The notes under the pieces: model-generated | Databases searched by the model: none | What the model was told of the DNA's origin: nothing | The model's input: only the letters and a program-made list of their open reading frames with translations | Part shown: positions 21,476 to 31,236 of the stretch, in pieces | Layout: each line of letters opens with the position of its first letter | Numbering within the stretch: position 1 is the stretch's first letter | Assembly (NCBI RefSeq): GCF_030373225.1 | Contig: NZ_JAUCZG010000005.1 | Span: 107,856 to 171,855 of the forward strand | Reading direction: 5' to 3' | DNA: 64,000 nucleotides | DNA from: Hydrogenophaga sp. | GTDB lineage: Bacteria; Pseudomonadota; Gammaproteobacteria; Burkholderiales; Burkholderiaceae_C | Position numbers and translations under genes: made by a program

Positions 21476-21904
21476 TCAGTGCAGCGTCTTCGACATGATC
21501 TGGTGCATCTCCTGCTCCAGACCACTCGACGGTATGACCACCATCTGTTTGCCGCCGATTTCAGCCGAGTAGCGCGGTGATTCGCTGGCGTGCTGGTAGG
21601 CCTGCCCCAGCCGGGCAACCAGTTCACCGACTTCAACCTGCGAGAGGTGGTGCTCCTTGGCAATGTCCTTGAGGCTCGCCACCTTGCCGTCATGAATCCA
21701 GGCCAGGCCGAAGCTCTCGGGTGGCCTGCCTAGGAAGACGAAGGCCTCATGTTCTGCCGGCACCACTTGCAGGTGGTCGGAGACCTTGTGCGCCAGCTCT
21801 TCGAGCGGTGCCTTGAGCTCATCGAGTTTGCCCATCGCATCGCTGCCCGCCGGCAGCGGCGGATACTTGGGTTTGGATCCAAAAAACTTGTCGAGCAGTC
21901 CCAT
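21476..21904 (-). CDS. Conserved hypothetical protein
   Basis: MGLLDKFFGSKPKYPPLPAGSDAMGKLDELKAPLEELAHKVSDHLQVVPAEHEAFVFLGRPPESFGLAWIHDGKV; hairpin downstream. Confidence 0.65.
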   Translation of the reverse strand: MGLLDKFFGSKPKYPPLPAGSDAMGKLDELKAPLEELAHKVSDHLQVVPAEHEAFVFLGRPPESFGLAWIHDGKVASLKDIAKEHHLSQVEVGELVARLGQAYQHASESPRYSAEIGGKQMVVIPSSGLEQEMHQIMSKTLH

Positions 21905-22054
21905 GTTGTTCTCCTTTCAGAAGAAAAATAAGAGAGCCTGACAACGGCCCATCCGCTGGCAGAGACCGGGCGACCGGGTCGCCAGGCCACTTGACCTTAG
22001 ACCATCACGGCCTTGAGTTCAAATCGGATCGATGAACAGCGCCTGCAAGATCAC

Positions 22055-22534
22055 ATGAACGAATCGGAATCCACTGCCTTGATGTCGCTGCTGCGCACGC
22101 AGCCCGTGGCCTCGCTGGCCACGCTGCACAAGGGCGCGCCGGCCGTGTCGATGGTGCCCTTTGCCCTGCTGCCCGAGGGTGCGGGCTTCGCCATTCACGT
22201 GAGCCGTCTGGCCACGCACACGCAAGACATGCTGGCGAACCCGGCCGTGGCGCTGCTGGTGACCGCGCCGCTGGCGGCCGCAGACTCACCCCTGGCCCTG
22301 CCCCGCGCCAGCGTGCAAGGCCGGGCGCGGCAATGCGCGACCGACTCGCCCGGCTACGAGCAGGCGCGCCAGGCCTACCTGGCCAGGTTGCCCGACGCAG
22401 AGCCTCTGTTTTCGTTCGGCGACTTCTCGCTGTTCGTCATCGAGCCCGAATCGCTGCGCCACGTGGCGGGCTTCGGGCGGGCGATGTCGCTGGCGGGTGA
22501 GCAGATGCGGGCCGTGTTGCGGCAAGCGGACTGA
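22055..22534 (+). CDS. Pyridoxamine 5'-phosphate oxidase-like (HugZ-like) protein
   Basis: MSLLRTQPVASLATLHKGAPAVSMVPFALLPEGAGFAIHVSRLATHTQDMLANPAVALLV. Confidence 0.82.
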   Translation: MNESESTALMSLLRTQPVASLATLHKGAPAVSMVPFALLPEGAGFAIHVSRLATHTQDMLANPAVALLVTAPLAAADSPLALPRASVQGRARQCATDSPGYEQARQAYLARLPDAEPLFSFGDFSLFVIEPESLRHVAGFGRAMSLAGEQMRAVLRQAD

Positions 22535-22561
22535 GCCGGCGCGACCAGATGCACACAAGCC

Positions 22562-22870
22562 ATGCTGACTTTCAAGAAGCCCACTCCCCACATCCAGGTT
22601 TCGCCTGAACCCGTCTCGGTGGAAAACATGAGGTCGGGTGCCTCCGTTACCGAAGTACCCGGCATCGCCAACGGCCTTGGCAACAAGCAGACGGCTCTGG
22701 CGGTCGGCAGCCAGGCGCAGCTGGCGACTGCAACTCAAGGCGCCCGAGTGGTCCTGTGCCACCACAAGCGCAAGCTCGGCGAATACGAGGGCTTGATGGA
22801 CGTGGACGAGCGCCTCGTGACCGATTCGATCACGGCGACGGACCGGGTTGCACAGGCCTTGAGTGCATAG
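22562..22870 (+). CDS. Small hypothetical ORF upstream of the GIY-YIG-like gene
   Basis: 102-aa ORF whose TAG directly abuts the ATG of 22871; no recognised family. Confidence 0.3.
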   Translation: MLTFKKPTPHIQVSPEPVSVENMRSGASVTEVPGIANGLGNKQTALAVGSQAQLATATQGARVVLCHHKRKLGEYEGLMDVDERLVTDSITATDRVAQALSA

Positions 22871-23197
22871 ATGGCCCGCCGCCCCCACCACCACGTCTAC
22901 GTGATCGAGCTGCACAAAGACGTGCTGCTCGAGCCCCGGTTTCGCAAGAACAACCCGGGCTACGTGGAGGGCAAGCCGTGTGTGTACGTGGGCATGACCG
23001 GGCTCGACCCGGACGTGCGGTTCGACAAGCACAAGGCGGGCATCCAGTCGAACGCGTATGTGATGAAGTACGGACTGCGCCTGCTGCCGGACCTGTACGA
23101 AGGCTTCAACCCGATGAAGTATGCGAATGCGGTGGACAAGGAGATCGAGGTCGGCATCGACCTGCGCTCGGCCGGCTTCGGTGTGTGGCAGGCCTGA
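22871..23197 (+). CDS. GIY-YIG-nuclease-like small protein
   Basis: HHVYVIELHKDVLLEPRFRKNNPGYVEGKPCVYVGMTGLDPDVRFDKHKAG resembles GIY-YIG core with VYV/VYVG variants. Confidence 0.6.
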   Translation: MARRPHHHVYVIELHKDVLLEPRFRKNNPGYVEGKPCVYVGMTGLDPDVRFDKHKAGIQSNAYVMKYGLRLLPDLYEGFNPMKYANAVDKEIEVGIDLRSAGFGVWQA

Positions 23198-23839
23198 TCA
23201 GTGGGTGGCCCCGCCACCGAGCACGGTGTCGCGCTGCACCTGCAGCGCGCAGCGCACGGCCAGCCGCAGGCCGCGCACGATCTCGTCCAGCGGCATGTCC
23301 GGCGTGCCCTGCTCCGGCAACCAGGGCACATGGATGAAGCCACCGCGGGTGTGCTGCAACGCCCGCCGCGTGGCCAGCGCGTGCATCAACCCGAAGAACA
23401 CGTGGTTGCAGACGAAGGTGCCGGCGGTCTGCGAGACCTCGGCGGCAATGCCTTCGGCCTGCAACGCGGCCCGCATGGCCTTGATGGGCAGGCGCGTGAA
23501 GTAGGCGGCGGGTGCGCCCGGCATCACCGGCGTGTCCACCGGCTGGTCACCCGCGTTGTCGGCCAGGGGCGCGTCGTTCACGTTGATGGCCACGCGCTCG
23601 AGCGACAAGGCGCTGCGACCACCGGCCTGGCCCACGCACACCACCAGCGCGGGCCGGTGCTGCTTGAGCAGCGCGTTGAGCGTTTGCAGCGATGCATCGA
23701 ACACGGTGGGCAGCTGCGCGGCCACCACTGTGTGGCCGAGGATCTGACGGCCGTGAAGCGACTTCACGGCCAGCCAGCTGGGGTTGAGGGTGGCGCCGCC
23801 GAAGGCGTCAAAACCGGTGAGCAGGATCTTGTGGGGCAT
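23198..23839 (-). CDS. pcp: Pyroglutamyl-peptidase I
   Basis: MPHKILLTGFDAFGGATLNPSWLAVKSL; SLERVAINVNDA; TAGTFVCNHVFFGLMH (Cys and His of C15 peptidases). Confidence 0.93.
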   Translation of the reverse strand: MPHKILLTGFDAFGGATLNPSWLAVKSLHGRQILGHTVVAAQLPTVFDASLQTLNALLKQHRPALVVCVGQAGGRSALSLERVAINVNDAPLADNAGDQPVDTPVMPGAPAAYFTRLPIKAMRAALQAEGIAAEVSQTAGTFVCNHVFFGLMHALATRRALQHTRGGFIHVPWLPEQGTPDMPLDEIVRGLRLAVRCALQVQRDTVLGGGATH

Positions 23840-23857
23840 GGGTGGAGACGAATGCGT

Positions 23858-24406
23858 TCAGCCGCGCAGCGCACCGGGCGCCAGGCCCTGCAGCGTGTGC
23901 GGCCCGATGGCCGCACGGATCAGGCGCAGCGTGGGGTGGCCCACGGCGGCGGTCATGCGGCGCACCTGGCGGTTGCGCCCTTCGGTGATCACCAGCTCCA
24001 GCCAGTGGGTGGGAATGGACTGGCGAACGCGCACCGGCGGGTCGCGCTCCCACAGGTCGGCGGGCGACGGCATCAGGCGGGCGCGCGCCTCCCGCGTGGG
24101 GCCGTCGTTGAGCGCAACGCCCTGGCGAAGCGCCGAGAGCGCGGCTTCATCAGGCACGCCCTCCACCTGCACCCAGTAGGTCTTTTCCATCTTGTGGCGC
24201 GGGTCGCTGATGCGGGCCTGCAGCTGGCCGTCGTTGGTCAGCAGCAGCAGGCCCTCGCTGTCGGCGTCCAGCCGGCCGGCCACGTACACGCCCGGAATGT
24301 CGATGAAGTCCTTGAGTCCGCGCCAGCGGCCTTCGGGCGTGAACTGGCTCAGCACGCCATAGGGCTTGTTGAAGCAGATCAGGCGGGCAACAGGTGCAGC
24401 GGGCAT
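23858..24406 (-). CDS. rluE: 23S rRNA pseudouridine synthase, RluE-like
   Basis: [75 protein letters not shown]; start trimmed from 24550. Confidence 0.85.
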   Translation of the reverse strand: MPAAPVARLICFNKPYGVLSQFTPEGRWRGLKDFIDIPGVYVAGRLDADSEGLLLLTNDGQLQARISDPRHKMEKTYWVQVEGVPDEAALSALRQGVALNDGPTREARARLMPSPADLWERDPPVRVRQSIPTHWLELVITEGRNRQVRRMTAAVGHPTLRLIRAAIGPHTLQGLAPGALRG

Positions 24407-24416
24407 GGGCAAGACG

Positions 24417-25331
24417 TCAGCGGCGTTGGGGTCGGGCGATGCGCTGGCGGATGTCGCGCAGCTTGGCCTGCAGGCGCTGCTGGTTCGCCGGTCCGGTGCG
24501 CAGCAGCATCTTGCGCCCGGCCGAGAGGGACTCCAGCGCAGGGTCGGCAAACTCGTAACGCACCCAGGGCCGGGTGGACGGAACCTCGCCTTTGACCTCC
24601 ACCAGGGTCACGGACGGTGGCGCGCCAGGCACCGGCGTGGCGATCAGGTGGTCGAGCACCTGCACCAGCCGGTCGTTGAAGTAGCGACCTGGAAAGCCGA
24701 GCTCTTCATAGGCCTGCTGAAACAGCGGGTAGAGCCGGCGGTACAGCGCAACAGCCTGTGCGGTGTCGACCGCGTCGATCATTTCCACCAGCGGCGTGTA
24801 GCGGCGCTGGTTGTCGGGGTGGATGGTCTGCACCCCGTCGCTGCCGCGCAGCACGGTGAAGCGCTCGGGCGTGGGGTTGACGGGCCAGACGCGCGAGGGC
24901 GCCTGCTCCCGCGCCAGGTTGTCCACCGTGGCCACCGCACGGCGCACGAAACCGTCGAGCTGCAGGAAGGTCAGCACGTTGCTGCGCGTGAGCAGGTCGT
25001 TCAGCAGTTCGCCCACCAGCCGATCGGCCTCGTCCAGCGCGGGCAAGGCCGCCACGGTTCCAGCAGCGTCGTCCGGCGGCGGTTCGATGGGGTGCTCGAT
25101 GGCGGGCGGCGTGGGCGCCAGCGGAACCGCCGGCACCAGCGGCGCCGACGCCACCGGTTCGGTCGCGGGCTCGGGGGCCGGCACCGGTTTGAACCGTTGC
25201 CAGCCGACATAGCCTGCCGCCAGCACCGCCACCAGCACGATCACCGTGATGATGAGCGCAGGCACGCGCGAGGTGCGGGGGCCGCGAGGCGCCAGGGGCG
25301 TGTGGGGATTGCTGGAGGGAGTGTCGGTCAT
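24417..25331 (-). CDS. DUF3014-like membrane protein
   Basis: N-terminal TM ([25 protein letters not shown]) plus conserved globular part ([49 protein letters not shown]). Confidence 0.82.
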   Translation of the reverse strand: MTDTPSSNPHTPLAPRGPRTSRVPALIITVIVLVAVLAAGYVGWQRFKPVPAPEPATEPVASAPLVPAVPLAPTPPAIEHPIEPPPDDAAGTVAALPALDEADRLVGELLNDLLTRSNVLTFLQLDGFVRRAVATVDNLAREQAPSRVWPVNPTPERFTVLRGSDGVQTIHPDNQRRYTPLVEMIDAVDTAQAVALYRRLYPLFQQAYEELGFPGRYFNDRLVQVLDHLIATPVPGAPPSVTLVEVKGEVPSTRPWVRYEFADPALESLSAGRKMLLRTGPANQQRLQAKLRDIRQRIARPQRR

Positions 25332-25394
25332 GCCTCGTCACCTGGGTTGGTTTTGGAGGCTTCCCATGCTACACCGCTGCGTTTTTTCATCCCC

Positions 25395-26168
25395 TCAAGC
25401 CTCCTGAGCGGCGAGGGTGAGCAGCCGCAGGTGCGCCTCGCTGTCGAGGTCGAGCCGCACGCTGCGTTTGGCGCTGAGGTAGTGCTCGGTGAACACGTCG
25501 AGCCAGGCGGCCAGGCTTTGTGCGGCGTGGGTTTCTCCGGCCAGGGCCAGGCACAGCGCCGCCACCTCCGAGGTGCAGAAATGGCTCTCGCGCGCAGAGC
25601 GGCGCAGCCGGTAGTTGGACACCACATCGGGGTGCAGGCTGAGCACAGGCAGCGCATCGAGCCAGGGGCTCTTGCGAAACATCTTTCGGGCTTCGGACCA
25701 GGTGCCATCGAGCAGCACAAACAAGGGCTTGCGTCCGGGTGCGCTCCCCGGCGCGTCCGGGGGCAGGTCGGTCACCACCCGCCCGGGCGGCACGAACTCA
25801 CCCGGGAACACCAGCCAGGGCTGCCATGACGGGTCGGCCAGCAAGGTCAGCAGGCCGGCATCGACCGCGGTGCGGGACCAGCCAAACGCCCAGGTGTCGG
25901 TGACCACGTCGGCCACCAGCCAGCCGGTGTTGCTGGGTTTGAGCGCTTCGATGTCGCCCATGATCAGGCACACCCCGGCGCGCGTGGACAGCTGGGGGCG
26001 CAAGGCGCAGACGCAGTGGCTGGCCACCAGGCGGCACCCCGCGCAGCGACCTGTGCCGGAGCCCCGCGCAAGAAACGGCTTGGCGCTGGCCGCCAGGCGC
26101 GTCAGGCGCAGGCGCGCGACGGCGTGCAGAAGGCCCGCCGCTGGCGGTGGCGTTTTTTCAAGAGGCAT
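25395..26168 (-). CDS. DTW-domain protein (tRNA-uridine aminocarboxypropyltransferase-like)
   Basis: GRCAGCRLVASHCVCAL Cys motif; LDGTWSEARKMFRKSPWLDALPVLSL DTW-type motif; start trimmed from 26477. Confidence 0.85.
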   Translation of the reverse strand: MPLEKTPPPAAGLLHAVARLRLTRLAASAKPFLARGSGTGRCAGCRLVASHCVCALRPQLSTRAGVCLIMGDIEALKPSNTGWLVADVVTDTWAFGWSRTAVDAGLLTLLADPSWQPWLVFPGEFVPPGRVVTDLPPDAPGSAPGRKPLFVLLDGTWSEARKMFRKSPWLDALPVLSLHPDVVSNYRLRRSARESHFCTSEVAALCLALAGETHAAQSLAAWLDVFTEHYLSAKRSVRLDLDSEAHLRLLTLAAQEA

Positions 26169-26220
26169 GGGGTGGACTGTAGGTGCATCGTGCCGGCCGC
26201 GCGGGTGGCAGGCGTGACAA

Positions 26221-27483
26221 ATGTCGCGGGGCTCCGGCCGCACTGCCGCCACAATGCGCCGCATGCCCGTCGCTGAAACAGCAGTCTGGTCGGCCATGCT
26301 GGGAGGCGTGCTGACCTTGTTGGCCGTCGCCATCGGCGACGCGCTGGCCAGCCGCTCCATGGCCTCGGTGCGCAACGCCCTTTTCCTGCTGATCGCCGGT
26401 GGCAGCTGCGTGCTGATGTCGGGCCTGCCGGAGGTCTTCTTTCCCGACCTGCCCGAGCGGCTGGTGATGGTGCTCAAGGCGGGCCTGGGGCCGCTGGCGG
26501 GTGCGATGGGCCTGTATTACCTGGGCAACTGGCTGGGCGGCGTGCGCGAGGACTCGCAGGTGCACCAGTTCACGGTGATCGGTGGCACGGTGCTGCTGAT
26601 GGCGGCACTCGCCCTGGCGGCGCTGGCCACCCAGGTGGAGCGGGCCGACTTTCGCGCCCTGCTCGCCCTGGCGGCGGCGGTGAACATGGTGCCGGTGCTG
26701 CTGGCCCTGTTGGCGGTTCGCCGTGCCATCCAGCTCGGCGACCCGCTGGCCCGCTGGATGTCGTTGGGCATCGTCTGCCTGGCGGCCAGCACCGCAGGAC
26801 TGTATGCGCGCGGCCTCAACGTCGCCGGGCCGGGGCTGGGCACCTGGCTGGCCACCGCCGCCTGCGTGGTGTCCTATTTCCTCATCGCCTCGGTGCTGGG
26901 TTTGCTGCGCAACCGCCACAACCGCGAGCTCGCGCGCCTGTCCCGCCTGGACCAGGGCACCGAACCGGCCACCGGCCTGCCCACGGGCGCCGCGCTGCTG
27001 ACCGAGGTGGAACACGCTTTCTGGCGCACGGCGCGCCGTGGCGGCGTCTGCACGGTGGTGTGCCTGCATGTGGGCAACCTGTACGAACTCAGCGACACAC
27101 CCGCGCAGGGCTCGGAGCACCAGATCCTCAGCACGCTGGCGGCGCGCGTGCGCCGCGCGGCGGGCTTTCGATGCGTGGTCGGCCTCTACCACCCGCGCTG
27201 TTTCGTGGTGGTGATGTCCAGCGACAAGCTCACCGAAGCCACCCTGGAAGTCATCACCCGCCTGCGATCGACCGTGCCCCTGCCACTGTCGGTGATGGAC
27301 GCGCAGCAGGTCTGTCAGCCCTTCACGCCCGAGGTGGGCGTGGGGGTGGTCACGCTCGAGCCCGACAGCGCCACGCCGATGGAGGTGATCAACCAGGCCG
27401 AGCGCCGCGCGCTGGGGGCGGTTGGTGAACAGCATCGGGTGTCCGAACACGACATCGTCACCACGCCCGCCGCACTCAACTGA
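26221..27483 (+). CDS. Membrane protein with C-terminal degenerate GGDEF-like domain
   Basis: About 6 TM helices, then LSRLDQGTEPATGLPTGAALLTEVEHAF (cf. DxLTGLPNR) and RRAAGFRCVVGLYHPRCFVVVMS in place of the RYGGDEF segment. Confidence 0.7.
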   Translation: MSRGSGRTAATMRRMPVAETAVWSAMLGGVLTLLAVAIGDALASRSMASVRNALFLLIAGGSCVLMSGLPEVFFPDLPERLVMVLKAGLGPLAGAMGLYYLGNWLGGVREDSQVHQFTVIGGTVLLMAALALAALATQVERADFRALLALAAAVNMVPVLLALLAVRRAIQLGDPLARWMSLGIVCLAASTAGLYARGLNVAGPGLGTWLATAACVVSYFLIASVLGLLRNRHNRELARLSRLDQGTEPATGLPTGAALLTEVEHAFWRTARRGGVCTVVCLHVGNLYELSDTPAQGSEHQILSTLAARVRRAAGFRCVVGLYHPRCFVVVMSSDKLTEATLEVITRLRSTVPLPLSVMDAQQVCQPFTPEVGVGVVTLEPDSATPMEVINQAERRALGAVGEQHRVSEHDIVTTPAALN

Positions 27484-27647
27484 GTGCTGGCGCACAGACG
27501 CCTTTCACCCATAAGTCATCATGCGCGCAGGCCGGTTAAACCTAACCGCCTCGTCAGCGCACCGGGCCCGCACGGCCAGCCGCCCAGTCGTCGGTTTCGT
27601 CGGTCTGCAACACCGCCAGTCCTTCCTTCAAGGCACCATACGCAGGC

Positions 27648-28040
27648 ATGTCAAAAGAACAGGATTCCCTGCGCAAGGCAAAACGCCCTTCGCGCAAACC
27701 CGGTCGCCGCCGACACGATCCGTTGCTCATCAACGGAGTGAGCGCCTTGCTGGCGGGTGGCGGGTTGTGGGTGCTGTCGCTGGTGCTCGACCACCAGGCC
27801 ATGTTCAAGGTGGCGGCCCGGGCGCTGCTCGCGCCGGCCTGGATGGCGCTGGCGGTGGGTGCGGCGCTGCTGTTGCTGCACCTGATCATCAAGCGGCGCA
27901 CGCGGTACGAAGCCGCCATGTTGCTGCGCGAACACTCCACCTTTCACGAGCCGATGCCGCCCTTGGTGGTCACGCCCAAGCGTGATGCGCGCCAGGCCGC
28001 CGCGTCAAGCAAGCGCCGACAGACCGTCAGCGCCGACTGA
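27648..28040 (+). CDS. Small hypothetical membrane protein
   Basis: MSKEQDSLRKAKRPSRKPGRRRHDPLLINGVSALLAGGGLWVLSLVLDHQ...APAWMALAVGAALLLLHLIIKRR; two TM helices, basic N-terminus. Confidence 0.6.
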   Translation: MSKEQDSLRKAKRPSRKPGRRRHDPLLINGVSALLAGGGLWVLSLVLDHQAMFKVAARALLAPAWMALAVGAALLLLHLIIKRRTRYEAAMLLREHSTFHEPMPPLVVTPKRDARQAAASSKRRQTVSAD

Positions 28041-28073
28041 GCGGCCCCCGCGGGGCGCTTCGCGTCCCTCGCT

Positions 28074-28751
28074 TCACTTCTGCACCGGGTTCGCTGTGAG
28101 CAGGGCGGCCGAGAAGGCGCGCATGAACTCGCGTGCCTTCTCCGGGTGGGGCGCGGTCAACCAGGCGCTGTAGGCGCCCTCGTTGAGGATCACCGGCATG
28201 CGCTTTTCGCTGCCGGGCTGACCGTAGCGGTGCATGAGCGCATGGCTGTTGGCGTTCACCGTGAGCAGGCAGAAGCTCACGATCGTCTCGTCGCCAGCGC
28301 CTTTCCAGCATTCCCACAAACCCGCCACACCCATGGGTTTTCCGTCCACCCGGGTGATGCGCGTGGGCACGGCCTTGCCGCTGCGAAAGTCGTCCTCCTG
28401 GAACGACATCATGGGCACGATGCAGCGGCGCGCGCCGAGCCAGCTGTCGCGAAAGTTGTTCGAGGTGGTCACGATCTCGCAGCGCGCATTGACCAGTTTG
28501 GTCGAGCGCAACTTGGCGTCCGATGCCGACTTGACCCAGGTGGGCACAAGGCCGAACTGGCCCGTGGCGAGCTCGACAGCCGGCGCGTCGGCAACGGCAC
28601 CTTCGGCAACCGGCCCGCTGGCCTCCAGGCGGACGAACACGCCAGGCTTGCGCGGCCAGACATCGCGCCCGGCTGGTGTGGGGGGCGCGGCCACATGAAA
28701 CGCATCGGGGTAGTGGCTGGCGAGCTGGAGGCTCTCGTATTGGGTACTCAT
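28074..28751 (-). CDS. SOS-response-associated peptidase (SRAP)-like protein
   Basis: QFGLVPTWVKSASDAKLRSTKLVNARCEIVTTSNNFRDSWLGARRCIVPMMSFQEDDF...GLWECWKG...LTVNANSHALMHRYGQPGSEKRMPVIL; starts MSTQYE rather than MCxxYE. Confidence 0.82.
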   Translation of the reverse strand: MSTQYESLQLASHYPDAFHVAAPPTPAGRDVWPRKPGVFVRLEASGPVAEGAVADAPAVELATGQFGLVPTWVKSASDAKLRSTKLVNARCEIVTTSNNFRDSWLGARRCIVPMMSFQEDDFRSGKAVPTRITRVDGKPMGVAGLWECWKGAGDETIVSFCLLTVNANSHALMHRYGQPGSEKRMPVILNEGAYSAWLTAPHPEKAREFMRAFSAALLTANPVQK

Positions 28752-28755
28752 CGGC

Positions 28756-29814
28756 TCATGCTAGCTGATGGGCCGCGCGAAGCCGGCCAGGGTGGCGGTG
28801 GGGCGCGTGCGCTGCGGCCGGTGGCAGGCCGGTGGCGTCGTTCTCGAAACGCGATGCGAGCGGAAACAGCGTCTGCAGCGCAGCACGCACCTTGGCCAGC
28901 CGCGGGTCCTGGCCATGCGCGTCGTCGGTGGTGTCGTTGATGCAGAAAAAGTCCAGCTGGCCAGCCGCCTCGATCAAGGCGTCGAGCTGCTGCGCCTGGT
29001 CATCGCAGCCGGTGGTCACGTGCAGGTGCGGACACTCGCGCATGCGCAACTCCCCCGAGGCCAGCGCCCGGCGCAGCACGAAGTCGGACACCAGCGTGGG
29101 ACTCGCCCAGGTGCGGAAGGTGGTGGACCGAACACGCTCGAACAGCTCGGGCGCTTCCTGCTCTGCCGCCAGCAGCATCGAGCGCAGCAGGGGTCGTGGC
29201 GAGTGGGCAAAGGTGCGCGGCGTGTGCCGGTAGCCAGGCCGTCGGCTGAGCCACCGCGCCGAGAGCCGGCTGGCGTTCTCCAGCGCGTTCTCGTCGGCGC
29301 GCAGCGCGGTGCCCTGCACGACGGGGTCGTCGGACCAGGTCGCGTACACCCCGCCGGGCCAGAACCACCGATCCAGCTGGACCGGCGCACCAAAGAACAC
29401 GTCGTCGTTGAAATAGAAAAAACGCTCGGACAGGCCAGGGATGCGGTGCACATACGACTCGATGTGTGCGGAGTCGAAGGTGGGCAGCTGGCGCGCCGGG
29501 ATCAGCTCGCGGTGGTCCACCAGCGTGAGGTGCGGCGACGGACGCAGCCACGAAGGGGTTTGCCCGTCGGTGACGACATGCACATGACCGTGCTCGGGAA
29601 AGTGGCGCTCCAGCGCCCGCAGGCTGTAGCGCAACTCGTCGTTGTCCCGAAAGCGCCCTTCCACATTGGCGTAGAGCGCCATGGCGCTGTGTTCGATCGC
29701 ACCGTGCGCCTGTGCGGCGCGGTGGCGTCGGGCACGCCACGAAGGGTCGTTGCCGTCGACCCAGAGGTAAACGATGTCGATGCGGGGATCGGGGGCGGCG
29801 AAGGCTGCTGGCAT
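28756..29814 (-). CDS. Stealth-family phosphotransferase
   Basis: IDIVYLWVDGNDPSWRARR (CR1); RDNDELRYSLRALERHFPEHGHVHVVTDGQTPSWL (CR2); ERFFYFNDDVFFG. Confidence 0.88.
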   Translation of the reverse strand: MPAAFAAPDPRIDIVYLWVDGNDPSWRARRHRAAQAHGAIEHSAMALYANVEGRFRDNDELRYSLRALERHFPEHGHVHVVTDGQTPSWLRPSPHLTLVDHRELIPARQLPTFDSAHIESYVHRIPGLSERFFYFNDDVFFGAPVQLDRWFWPGGVYATWSDDPVVQGTALRADENALENASRLSARWLSRRPGYRHTPRTFAHSPRPLLRSMLLAAEQEAPELFERVRSTTFRTWASPTLVSDFVLRRALASGELRMRECPHLHVTTGCDDQAQQLDALIEAAGQLDFFCINDTTDDAHGQDPRLAKVRAALQTLFPLASRFENDATGLPPAAAHAPHRHPGRLRAAHQLA

Positions 29815-29955
29815 GAAAGACGGGGTGCGTGAATGAGACGCACGGAGAAGCCCACGCGAAAATGAGGCCGGACTCTAGCACGCACCCCATGCATCGCGGG
29901 CAGGCCCGGGCGATGGCCGCAAAGCCCCCACGAGCGGCTGCTCCACAATGCACCC

Positions 29956-30600
29956 ATGACCGCCCTGCCCACCAGTCCCGCCGCCGACCGCAACAAACAG
30001 GCCATCCTGGAAACCCTGCAGCGGGTCTTGCCCGAGCGCGGCATGGCGCTCGAGATCGCATCGGGCACCGGCCAGCACGCCACCTGGTTCGCCCGCGGAC
30101 TGCCCGGCTGGCAGTGGCAGCCCACCGACCTGCAGGCCAGCGCCATGGCCACGATCGCTGCCTGGACCGAACAGTCGGGCGTTCGCAACGTGCTGCCCCC
30201 GATGCGACTGGACGTCACATCCGGTCAATGGCCCGAAGAAGCCGACCTGTTCGGTGAGGCCTTTGGCGAGACCTTCGACGCGGTGTACTGCGCCAACCTG
30301 CTGCACATCGCGCCCTGGGCCGCCTGCACCGGCCTCATGCAGGGTGCAGCGCGGGTGCTCGCCCCGCGCGGCGTGCTCATCACCTACGGCCCCTATCTCG
30401 AGCACGATGTGCCCACGTCCCCGGGCAACCTCGCCTTCGACGAAAGCCTGCGCAACACCCACCCCGAGTGGGGCATCCGGGCGTTGCCGGCGGTGATCGC
30501 CGAGGGGCAACGAGCCGGACTGCACCTGCGCGAACGCCACGCCATGCCGGCGAACAACCTGTTGCTGGTGTGGGCCCGGGAACCATCACAGCCGGGCTGA
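29956..30600 (+). CDS. DUF938-type SAM-dependent methyltransferase
   Basis: PAADRNKQAILETLQRVLPERGMALEIASGTGQHATWFARGLPGWQWQPTDLQ; CANLLHIAPWAACTGLMQGAARVL. Confidence 0.88.
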   Translation: MTALPTSPAADRNKQAILETLQRVLPERGMALEIASGTGQHATWFARGLPGWQWQPTDLQASAMATIAAWTEQSGVRNVLPPMRLDVTSGQWPEEADLFGEAFGETFDAVYCANLLHIAPWAACTGLMQGAARVLAPRGVLITYGPYLEHDVPTSPGNLAFDESLRNTHPEWGIRALPAVIAEGQRAGLHLRERHAMPANNLLLVWAREPSQPG

Positions 30601-30640
30601 GCTCCATCCCGACCTCTCCACTTTTCCCGACGAACCATCC

Positions 30641-31117
30641 ATGCTCAGAAGCCTCAAAGACCTCTTCGACAACCTGGCAGCCAGCCTCAACGCCCCGGCC
30701 GGTGCCCAGCTGCCCCATGAACAGGAACACACCCTGCAGCTGTCCACCGCGGTGCTGCTGGTGGAGGTGATGCGGGCCGAGCCCGACATGAGCGATGTCG
30801 AGCGCGAGGCGGTCATCAGTGCCTTGCGGCGCAAGTTCGACTTGAGCGACGACGAGATCGACCGGTTGATGGAACTCGCCCACGAGACCGCTCGCACCGC
30901 CTATGACTACCAGCGCTTCACCGGCCTGATGAACGAACGTTTCACACAGCCACAGAAGATCGCGGTGATCGAGGCGATGTGGGACGTGGCCTTTGCCGAC
31001 AACCAGCTCGACGCGAACGAGCACCACGTCATCAGCAAGGTGGCCGGCCTGCTGCACGTGACCCATGGCGAGTACATCGCCGCCAAGCTGCACGCCCAGG
31101 CCGCGGCCGGGGGCTGA
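30641..31117 (+). CDS. TerB-like protein
   Basis: HTLQLSTAVLLVEVMRAEPDMSDVEREAVISALRRKFDLSDDEIDRLMELA...AVIEAMWDVAFADNQLDANEHHVISKVAGLLHV. Confidence 0.87.
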   Translation: MLRSLKDLFDNLAASLNAPAGAQLPHEQEHTLQLSTAVLLVEVMRAEPDMSDVEREAVISALRRKFDLSDDEIDRLMELAHETARTAYDYQRFTGLMNERFTQPQKIAVIEAMWDVAFADNQLDANEHHVISKVAGLLHVTHGEYIAAKLHAQAAAGG

Positions 31118-31236
31118 GGCCGGCACACAGCACACATGCGGCTACCGGACTTTGCCTGCGCGTCGGGGCGCGTTCACCGGGCAGATACATGGGGGGCACA
31201 CGATGGAGGCTCACCAACCCCCAAGGAGTCCACTCC

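Noticed and set aside
30641-31117. TerB-like gene as evidence of a tellurite/phage-defence Ter system
   Set aside because: No terC/D/E/Z or associated genes nearby; solitary TerB-fold proteins are common.
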